Of a DNA stretch of 64,000 bases, positions 56,780 to 64,000 are shown one piece after another. The DNA lies in assembly GCA_001574975.1 (NCBI GenBank), contig KQ965795.1:124001-188000 (forward strand), written 5' to 3'. The DNA is from Gonapodya prolifera JEL478. Taxonomy: Eukaryota; Monoblepharomycota; Monoblepharidomycetes; Monoblepharidales; Gonapodyaceae. Made by a program: the position numbers and the translations under genes. Numbering within the stretch: the first letter of the stretch is position 1; every line of letters begins with the position of its first letter. The notes beneath the pieces were generated by a model. That model saw only the letters and a program-made list of their open reading frames with translations, was not told the DNA's origin and did not search any database.

Positions 56780-57859
56780 TCACGAACGCGGGCGGGGTCG
56801 CAGCGATTTCCTTGGCTCCGCCAGCCGGCCAGCCCCAGTCCCAGACACTCCCACACCCGCCGCTCCGCACGGTTTCTGCTTCTTGGCCCTCTCCTCGGCC
56901 TCCACTTCTTGCTTCCTCTTCGTCGTGATTGAGACTTTGCCGAGATCCCTCTTTGCGCCCCACGCGTTCCGCAGCATAAACTTCTGCCTTTTGAGGTTGT
57001 CTGGACCGCCGACAGTGCGCGCGGCCAGACGGAAGATTTCGGCGTTGAAGTAGAAGAGACGGTTTGGTTTGGGCGGGTCTGCGGGCTTCGCGGGGATCTT
57101 GGGGACGTATTGTAAGGGCAGGTTAGTGGTGCGTGGTTTGAGCAAGCCCATTTCGTCGTAGGTTTCCTGGAGATGCTCTGCGAGGTTCGCGGCCTCGGCC
57201 TCTGTTGCCTTTGCTGCCGCATCGGCCACATTTTCCTCGGGAAGCGTCTTCTTCTGTTGCTGTGAATCTGAATCTGGGACGGCCGGGACGGGCCGAGTTG
57301 GATCCGCATTCTTCGGTGGGGGAACCTCGTGGGGCCATGCGACCGCTAGCAGCTGCGATTTGTCGCCGAGTATGAAATAGTTTTTGTTGCGGGCCGTCTT
57401 TGAATTGGGTGGGATGGCCTCCAGTGTAACCAGGTGCCTGTCCTTCAGGGAGCGTTCAGTGATGAGCTCGAACGCCCCTCCGAAGCGGCCCTTGCAGCAG
57501 TCGAAGCATATTTTGGGTGATTCGTGCGCGCGGTTCGTGGGGACGCCCATGTTGCAGCAGAGCACGCAGATTTTGGGGTCGGTCTTCCTCCTTGTCCAGA
57601 AGACCTCTGACTCGAGCCAGTCCTTGCTGCGTCGCTTGGCTGCGACTTCAAAGCAGACAAGGGGCGCGCCGAATTTCTCGATGAGCCAGCGGTCGATGAA
57701 GAACCTGGCAGCTTTGTAGAGCTTAGCGAACTCGAGGACGTCGGCGAGGCAGCGCAGGGACGGGACAACTTTCTCCATCAGCTCGACCGGAAGAGCGTTT
57801 GTATGTGGAGTTGGTGCTGCAGCTTCGGGCATCGTTGCGGGAACCAGCGCTTCGGGCAT
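56780..57859 (-). CDS. F-box-like protein with XPA-like zinc/C-terminal region
   Basis: A single-exon protein of 359 residues from ATG 57859. Residues ~20-60 are F-box-like (NALPVELMEKVVPSLRCLAD). A four-Cys set follows (ICVLCCNMGVPTN ... KICFDCCKG). After it, ITERSLKDRHLVTLEAIPPN and ARNKNYFILGDKSQLLAVAW resemble the XPA C-terminal fold, where T-x-x-x-A-K-x-x-Y-x-L is usual. A long charged, Ala/Glu-rich region and a basic tail (KRKQEVEAEERAKKQKPCG) complete it. Fungal proteins joining an F-box to an XPA-like module are known. The XPA resemblance is weak and by eye. It probably recruits a DNA- or protein-bound substrate to SCF. Confidence 0.55.
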   Translation of the reverse strand: MPEALVPATMPEAAAPTPHTNALPVELMEKVVPSLRCLADVLEFAKLYKAARFFIDRWLIEKFGAPLVCFEVAAKRRSKDWLESEVFWTRRKTDPKICVLCCNMGVPTNRAHESPKICFDCCKGRFGGAFELITERSLKDRHLVTLEAIPPNSKTARNKNYFILGDKSQLLAVAWPHEVPPPKNADPTRPVPAVPDSDSQQQKKTLPEENVADAAAKATEAEAANLAEHLQETYDEMGLLKPRTTNLPLQYVPKIPAKPADPPKPNRLFYFNAEIFRLAARTVGGPDNLKRQKFMLRNAWGAKRDLGKVSITTKRKQEVEAEERAKKQKPCGAAGVGVSGTGAGRLAEPRKSLRPRPRS

Positions 57860-59361
57860 TGTCGCGGGGAATCAAGACATCGTCGAGCTGTGGTGCAAAG
57901 CCAGCAAAGCCAGCCGGGCTTTGCCACGAAATTTGGTACCCAAATTAGACACACGGTACTACGAACTGGTACAGAGTATCTCAGAAAATCTCGTCGTTAC
58001 ACTAGTGTTTGCACCATTGATCACGTGTTGCTACAGAACCGAAACACTGCTTTGACGAGGATTCACGCAGGATTCTACCCGAAGCTACCTCATCCCACGC
58101 TGACACCGACTGTGGTACTGTGAGCTGTACTATACTGTGGACTCCCACGTTCCCCGCTTTGATGGTGAGTGGCGGCATATCCCACCTAAAATACCGCTTT
58201 GGTTCTTGACTCCATTCCAAATTCCCCGCCGACCCGCAGGTGCCTGTAAGTGATGGAGAAGGGCCGCTGACACCGGTGTCGGACGGCAACGGGTTGGTGC
58301 GGGGCTTGGGAGTGGTGGGTTATAACAGAGGCAGTCACAGGCAAAAAGGGAACCTTCTGGACGAATTCTGGACTGCAGATGCCGGGGATGAATAGAGAAC
58401 GGATTGGAGACGGTGGGTCGGCGGTCGGAAAGTGGAAGGGAGACTGGGAGTGGTGGGCGGAAGTGCACAAGGAAAAGAGAATTTGGAAGAGCGAGCATAG
58501 GACTGGTGGGTGGTGGCGGCGAATGGTGATAGGTGTCACGGTGTTTGGGATGCTCGAAAGGCACACACGAGAGTGGAAAGTACCAGACATTACATTCGTC
58601 TTGTTTGTATTCGCAGAAACCCTGATCCTCCACTGTCGGGCACTACAAAACGCCATGGCTGATGCACACTTCCTGCCCACGTCCCTCTACAAACCAGCGA
58701 AATCTATCACAAACTGGCGGCTTGTTGCGCTTCGAATCAAAACAATCGTTTTTGAAACCCACACGTACAAAATTGAACATCTTTCGTACAAAGAAATGAT
58801 CACTACCTTCTACGACCTCAGTCACCGTTTAACGACTCTTACCCAACCAACTTATTCTTTTGGCCGAAATAATGCTTCTCTCCCAAGTAAAATTCACGTG
58901 TTCACATGCGGAGGATACCGTCGTCGGGGTTCGCGAGACGATTGGGGGCACAGCGGGTGCCAGGTGGGCGTGGTGGAAAGGTGCGTTTCGCAGTGTGTTG
59001 AGGTGGTTGGGCGGCAGATGCATATCCAAATAGTCAAAGTCTCACGAGGTATTTAATGAGCACGTCAAAACGCGGACAATATAAAATTCTTTTGGGATAA
59101 GAATCGTCTAGTGTTTGAAAAATGGTTCCGATAAGAGCTCGGCTCGGGTGTGCAACCATACACGGCGGAAGTTGAGCAAAAAAGCTTCGCAGTCTATACT
59201 TAACGAGTCTGTCTGCTGTAGCTAAGACGTGTGGACCGTTTGCCCATGTGATAGCTTTGGACTCTTTGTGGGACAAGACTGCTGTCATGCCAAATCTCAA
59301 TACCCCAAAAAGACTCCCCCACAATTTCCTTTACAAAAGGAATGCATCCACCTTCTGTCCC
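57860..59361. other. No supported gene
   Basis: 1.5 kb. A plus-strand open frame of about 225 residues (58379-59056) has no domain, an odd composition rich in Trp, Arg and His, and no splice-linked continuation, so I do not call it. The left 300 bp is the upstream region of the minus-strand F-box/XPA-like gene. Confidence 0.4.
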
Positions 59362-59990
59362 CTAGTACAGCTTGGACTCCGCCGTCTCGGCCTCCGCCAC
59401 GTCGCCTTCGTTCGCTGCTCTTGAGGTGGTGACCTGTTTGGGTGCCTGGAAGGGCGTGGCAGAGAATACGCTTTGCGGAGGAGGTGTGGTGAAAAAGCGA
59501 ATGTGTCGAGCAAGATACGGAATAGTGACGATATGATACTGACATATGGTACATCTCTCACCTGAGCAGCTCCTTCGACATAGTTTTCGGCCTTCAAGAA
59601 AGCAGTAAGAAGGCCAGTTTGCAGAAGTAGTCGTAAACCAAGTTGTGTTCGTCGAGTGTGATGGGAAAGGTTTCATTGGATTTAAGGTGACGTGGCACTC
59701 ACGCCGACAATGTTCCCTCCGGGTGTGTCAGACTCCACCTTCATGGCCTTTTTAGTGCCTCCCTTTTCAAGAGCTCCTTCTCCTTTAAGCTGGTGCCCGA
59801 GGTCGGTCCCAGGAAGCTTCCGAGTGGTGTGTGAATCGTATTGACCGTTTTCAAAACCGTCGGAGTTTACGCGAGAGGGGAGACCGGCGGACCGAAGATC
59901 AGTGGTGGTAACAGTGTGAGTACTTTGTTTTGTCGCGGAGCCTTCTCATTTTCGTTTGAGCGATAGAGCCCCTCCAACGCTTGCCACCGT
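59362..59990 (-). CDS. Small stress-type protein related to the gene at 62886
   Basis: Minus strand. An open exon reads NGQYDSHTTRKLPGTDLGHQ, LKGEGALEKGGTKKAMKVES, DTPGGNIVG. Then a short exon ends KAENYVEGAAQ|, and after an intron APKQVTTSRAANEGD leads to ...ESKLY and stop at 59362. The core LPGTDLGHQLKGEGALEKG matches LPGTDVGHKLKAEGAMKTG in the gene at 62886, so the two are paralogues that now flank ferroportin. The upstream part (EGSATKQSTHTVTTTDLRS) is open but I could not place the start codon, so the right border is approximate. Function unknown; hydrophilic and soluble. Confidence 0.55.
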
Positions 59991-60219
59991 GTCAAAATTT
60001 GCGGAATTCTACCTAACCATAATTGATAGAAATATACACGGATTGGGTTTGCAATAAGAGCACGGATACGTCCACTCTGATGTCACCCATTTGACAAATC
60101 TCTGAATCCAACATGAACCGTTGCGCCTGCTGCTGCTTGTGACATGTCTGGTTTTTTGAGTGTTGAATCACGCTCCGTATGGGTACCGGAGTCCATCCGC
60201 CCTCTTCACAAATGGCATA

Positions 60220-62484
60220 ATGGAGCGAATTCTGACATCCACGTTCCATCCGCATTCACAGACAACGAGAAACAAGTCCTCCGACGGAAGCTCTGTCGCA
60301 GTCGACGCCGATTCCATTCCCCTCGTTCACCAAACGCCGAATCGGACTTCGAAAGTGCCCAGCGTCGACGGAGGCGACCCTGATTCATCGAGTCTCAATC
60401 GCAGCGGTGCAGCGGCGGTGTCCAACTCTCCTGTACTGATCCCGACTGACGCTGATGCGCCTGACGTTCCAATTACCGCGCCCACCAATTACCGCGCCCA
60501 CGGAGGAATCAACACTTCTCAGCACTTCAACGACTCGAAGACTCTACGTGTCTCACTTCTTTACGTGTGTCTTTGTTACTTCTGCTCCTGCTCCCTTGGA
60601 TATGCGTGACCTTCCCCCGCTCCCAATTATTTCAATGTGTACAGCTCCTGGGGCGACCTCTACGACTTCTCTTCCTATCTCTTTATCGTCGCCGCATTCC
60701 CCGGCTCTCTTGTCGTACCATCCCTCGTTGGCCTCCTCTCAACCCTTGCCTCAGTTGTCTTCACTCCTCCTCTTGGCGCATTCCTCGGCTCAGCACCGCG
60801 CTTGGCCGCCGTCCGAGCGCCGCTTGTCGCAGGAAAGGTCTCAACCGTGCTCGCGTCCGTCGCTTTCTTCTCTCTCCTCACGTGGGTCGCACCTGAGAGG
60901 GGACCTGGATCTACAGCGTCGCCGAACGACACAGGACTCGGGGCCTATCTCCTTTTCGCCGTCATCGTTCTCCTCAGCATTATTCGCAAGCTCGCATTCA
61001 CTATCGACACCCTTTCCTTTGAGAAGGATTGGGTTCCCTGCCTCGCTTCCGGAGTCCAGACAACCTCACACGGCTCAATTCAAGCATGAGGCGACCAGCA
61101 ATATATGCGCGCCACTGATCGTTGGATTGATTGCGACGATGGGTGGGAGTACAGTTGCATCCGTAATGTGCGTTTATTTGCCGTACTTCCGGGGATGTGA
61201 GAGGAGTTCTAACGACGACGACGATTCACCATGCAGATTCATGGGTTCCTGGAACACCGCCACCTTCCCACTCGAATATTGGTGTGTCTGGAGTGTTTTC
61301 CAGTCGGAGCCCGTTCTTTCTGTACCAAAGGGAGCCGGCTCGCAGACAGTCGTGGAACAACTGGAGCAACTTTTGTCTCTTGTGTACGTAACATTCCCCG
61401 GACCCTCGCTGATGCTCCAGGAAGGGTCTGGTCAAGGTGGTGTCGATATGCGTCACATAAACTGTACCTGGCGTCGCTTTCTATGGTGCGTTTCTGATGA
61501 TGAAGCTAGCGAAGTCCCGGGAACTCACCCTTCTCGTTTCTCCAGCCATGCTCTATCTTACTGTCCTCTCCTTCGACGGTGGGTTCAAACCACCCAATCA
61601 GCGATTATATTGCCAACTCCACTCAAGTACTCACGCATATTCCATTTCGCCTGCCCCAACCCTCACATCGCAGGCATCACCATAAGCTACCTTTTATGGG
61701 CCGGCCACTCCGATGCTCTCATCGCGGGCATGCGTGGAGTGTCTGTTGCATTTGGCATTTCTGCAACATTCGCTATGCCACCCTTGTCGAAACGCATTGG
61801 GGTGCTCAGAACGTCGGTTTGGGGGGTTTGGGTTGAGGTGCGTATGAAGTTGAAAGGGGTTATCGTTTTGGATTTGGGTTCTTCATCCTTCTTCATCTAT
61901 CTCCATCGTGGGATGTACTTTTGCCAGGTAGGTTCGCTGCTCCCAGTCGTGCTGTCTTTTTTCTGACCCGTGGGCCTGTCTTGGTCACCTGCGATGCTTT
62001 TTGCGGGCATTTCGGTCTCGCGACTGGACCTTTGGGCGTTTGAGTGAGTTTTAATGGTATAACTGCCCCAGGTACCACCCGTTTTGTTGACCGCTCGCCT
62101 CCGCCTTTCGACAAAACCTTCCCCCAAAAAATCTTTATGACCAGCCTTGCGCAAACTCATCTCATGCAAGAAGGTGTGGAACCCGACGAAGTGGGGGAAG
62201 TCAACGGGTGGCAGGCCGCACTGTGCAACCTTGCCATGATCACAGCGAACGGAGTGACGATAGGTTGGGACAGACCAGAGGACTTTCGATGGCCGGCGAG
62301 TGGAATTGATTTCCAGAGCTCAGAGCTCAGGCGGCTGCATAATTTTCGTAACGTCGCCGGGGCTTGATCCGAACAGGTCGTGGTGTCTTTCTGCGCCGTA
62401 GTTGTAGCGGCTTGTACTATGTCCTTGCATTTGCGGAAGGAGAGGGGTCATCAAGTCCATTTGGAAAAGCTCAAGTTCAAATAA
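60220..62484 (+). CDS. Ferroportin (SLC40A)-like iron exporter
   Basis: Multi-exon gene. A hydrophilic N-terminus of about 100 residues is followed by RLYVSHFFT|SWGDLYDFSS (exon junction within the ferroportin opening SHF...WGDR..F). AAFPGSLVVPSLVGLLSTLA, SIIRKLAFTIDTLSFEKDW, APLIVGLIATMGGSTVASV and WNTATFPLEYWCVW follow, then PAMLYLTVLSFDG|GITISY, ALIAGMRGVSVAFGISATF, KRIGVLRTSVWGVW. The C-terminal block is LAQTHLMQEGVEPDEVGEVN with RPEDFRWP. A last exon adds a membrane segment (VVVSFCAVVVAACTM) and stop at 62484. All are family hallmarks in the right order. Ferroportins export Fe2+ (and related metals) across the plasma or vacuolar membrane. Some junctions between 61100 and 61700 are uncertain. 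Confidence 0.8.
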
Positions 62485-62885
62485 GTGCTGGACGATCGGT
62501 GAGTTGCTGCATCTCTTTTGGGAGAAGAAAATGGGATGGACATGCCTGTCGGTTGATTCTTACCGTGCATAGGGACTGGAGTTCTTTGACACAAGGCTGA
62601 TGGGTTTCACAACGTAAAACGGTAAATCTAATTTGAATGAATTCCCCGGGCAGTATCTCAAAATTACAGTTATGTAATACTCAAAAAAGGATTATTGGAA
62701 AATAGAAACTCTGTCGCCGCGTGACGTCTTCGACGGAGTCAATGTGGCTGTGATGTGATGGCAACATGACATCACCCAAGGAATACAAAGCTTCAGCATT
62801 TCTCCGCTCTTTCACTAGCGCTCTTTCACTAACACTTTCAAACCCCAATTTCAATCGATTCATCAAATTACTAGCTGAAGTAACC
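62485..62885. other. Intergenic
   Basis: 401 bp, AT-rich near 62640-62700. Promoter of the following gene; no gene seen. Confidence 0.4.
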
Positions 62886-63370
62886 ATGTCTGACAAGGTC
62901 AAAGTGCCACTCGCGCAGAAGGTGGAAGGGACCGCGGAACGGCTCGTTGGTCACCTGGTGAGCCTTCGTTGCGCTTCGATAGCAATCACGAGCCCACCCG
63001 GCTTACCATCGCCATCGCCCATCGCTTTAGCTACCCGGTACCGACGTTGGGCACAAACTCAAAGCCGAAGGAGCGATGAAAACGGGAGAAGTCGGAAAGG
63101 CATTGGAAGCCGCATCACACTTGCCGGGAGACCAAGTGAACCTGGTAAGTTCTGCGTTCTCCTCTCAAATCGGTCTAGTGATTCTAATTTCGACTCCGAT
63201 AGGTTTCCGTCGACCCAACTCCAAACGCGGGTCGCCACGGTCACCACGGTCACCACAAAGGCAGCACCGAACAGCTCCTCCCCCAGGGCGTCGGTCCTCA
63301 GACTCAAACGGTGATTCCACCCACAAACACGAGCATGGATGGTCGCCATCTCAACACGGGGCACTACTGA
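62886..63370 (+). CDS. Small CsbD-like stress protein with His-rich tail
   Basis: Three exons. Exon 1 is MSDKVKVPLAQKVEGTAERL + VGHL, exon 2 LPGTDVGHKLKAEGAMKTGE through SHLPGDQVNL, and exon 3 a His/Gly-rich segment (GRHGHHGHHKG) ending NTGHY. The VEGTAERLVG helix followed by a second amphipathic segment resembles CsbD-like / stress-associated proteins, and it is paralogous to the gene at 59362. About 105 residues, hydrophilic, no signal peptide. The HGHHGHH run could bind metal. It lies just after ferroportin, but a shared role is only a suggestion. Confidence 0.6.
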
Positions 63371-63546
63371 AGGGGATATTATTGTAGCAAACCTGTAATA
63401 ATCTTATGAGAATAATCACTTCTCTCTTTCTTTATTTTACGAACTGGTGCTCCAATTATTGAAAGACACGTTGGGAGCTTGTTGCGTAAGCGGCACTCAG
63501 CAGCTCTCCCTTAAAACCAATTCCGAGCCCACTTGAATCTGAATCG

Positions 63547-64000
63547 ATGGAGCTACAACAATACGCAAACAGTAAGACACTTGACGGCACTAACTCTATC
63601 TTGTGCGAGGCTTGCGGGGCGGACCATGGAGAGGAGGATCACGAACTGCAGCTTGATGGGCCGGAAGACGATCACGATGACGGAGAAGGTGAGCCAGGAC
63701 AGAGGCTGCTCCCTTTGAGAGCATCATAGATAACCTCATCTGCCATGGCTGGTACATTTTGTCACCACCTGTTCCAGCTCCCATTTCCGTTACGATATCA
63801 TATGCCGGCAATCCAATGAAACTTGACCTCCGACCCTCGCTACGCCTCGCTTCTCTCGCTGAGCGCATCGAGCAGGAAACGCATATTCCCGTCGATGGGC
63901 AAAAGCTGCTGTTGAAGGGCAAGGTCCTTGTGGGCAAAGGTGCCGACTTGAACAAATCGTTGGCAGATGTGGGAGTACGAGAGGCAGATAAGATGATGTT
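63547..64000 (+). CDS. Ubiquitin-like-domain protein (partial, runs off the window)
   Basis: Exon 1 starts at ATG 63547 (MELQQYANSKTLDGTNSILC) with a C-x2-C pair and H-rich acidic stretch (CEACGADHGEEDHELQLDG). After an intron (donor GTGAGCC, acceptor TTCCAG near 63779) comes a ubiquitin-like fold: PISVTISYAGNPMKLDLRPS, LAERIEQETHIPVDGQKLLL, KGKVL, and LNKSLADVGVREADKMM at the window end. The QKLLLKGK segment is the typical UBL strand around the Ile44 patch. The rest of the gene lies outside, so the full domain makeup (e.g. BAG, Wss1-like) cannot be told. Confidence 0.65.

Noticed and set aside
58379-59056. Open frame of 225 codons as a gene
   Set aside because: No domain, unusual composition and no splice continuation; a chance frame in an intergenic region is as likely.

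Overview
The window reads as the nuclear genome of a fungus, most likely an early-diverging zoosporic (chytrid-like) one. Genes carry many short introns, usually 50-90 bp, with GTGAGT-type donors. The sequence is CpG-rich, gene-dense and has mixed gene orientation. It encodes a Pta1/symplekin-type mRNA 3'-end factor, a Yrb2/Hba1-type Ran-binding protein and Sec14. It also has families uncommon in yeasts and moulds: ferroportin, UNC93, TMEM53/DUF829, and TKL kinase with Sel1 repeats. A dispersed 5S rRNA gene and a tRNA-Ala gene are present. Placing it among chytrids is inference from gene content; no marker was aligned.

Layout. 1-1581: no supported gene. 1582-1653: tRNA-Ala(CGC) on the minus strand. 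1654-4350: a strikingly CpG-depleted, AT-rich block containing a 208-bp inverted repeat whose arms carry the 5' part of that tRNA. 4.6-9.9 kb: monocarboxylate-type MFS transporter, type-B carboxylesterase (apparently damaged) and an HNH-type protein. 10.2-14.7 kb: symplekin/Pta1. 15.3-18.4 kb: three tandem five-exon genes resembling fatty-acid-binding proteins, the middle one frameshifted. 18.5-19.8 kb: TMEM53-like hydrolase. 20.06 kb: 5S rRNA. 20.6-23.3 kb: an intron-bearing homologue of the bacterial arsenic efflux protein ArsJ, divergent from a GNAT acetyltransferase. 23.4-26.1 kb: a MYND protein and two tandem GXWXG/DUF4334 proteins.

26.6-30.8 kb is a graveyard of a TKL-kinase/Sel1 gene and an LRR/Sel1 gene. 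31.3-34 kb: Yrb2/Hba1-like Ran-binding protein. 34.7-45.4 kb: an F-box family (two intact, two decayed) around a GPI-anchored secreted protein and a decayed UNC93-like transporter. 45.8-47.7 kb: Sec14/CRAL-TRIO protein. 48.5-56.3 kb: four tandem copies of a seven-membrane-segment, receptor-like family (two broken, two intact) with an F-box/zinc protein between them. 56.8-57.9 kb: F-box protein with an XPA-like part. 59.4-63.4 kb: ferroportin flanked by two related small proteins. A ubiquitin-like gene runs off the right end.

The observations I rate highest are the ArsJ/GNAT pair, the CpG-depleted block with tRNA-derived inverted repeats, and a CG-rich repeat family found only inside introns here and always in the same orientation as the host gene (32.9, 38.7, 39.0 and 53.1 kb). 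Several otherwise good genes show single frame breaks. Real decay and sequencing indels cannot be separated from this sequence alone.
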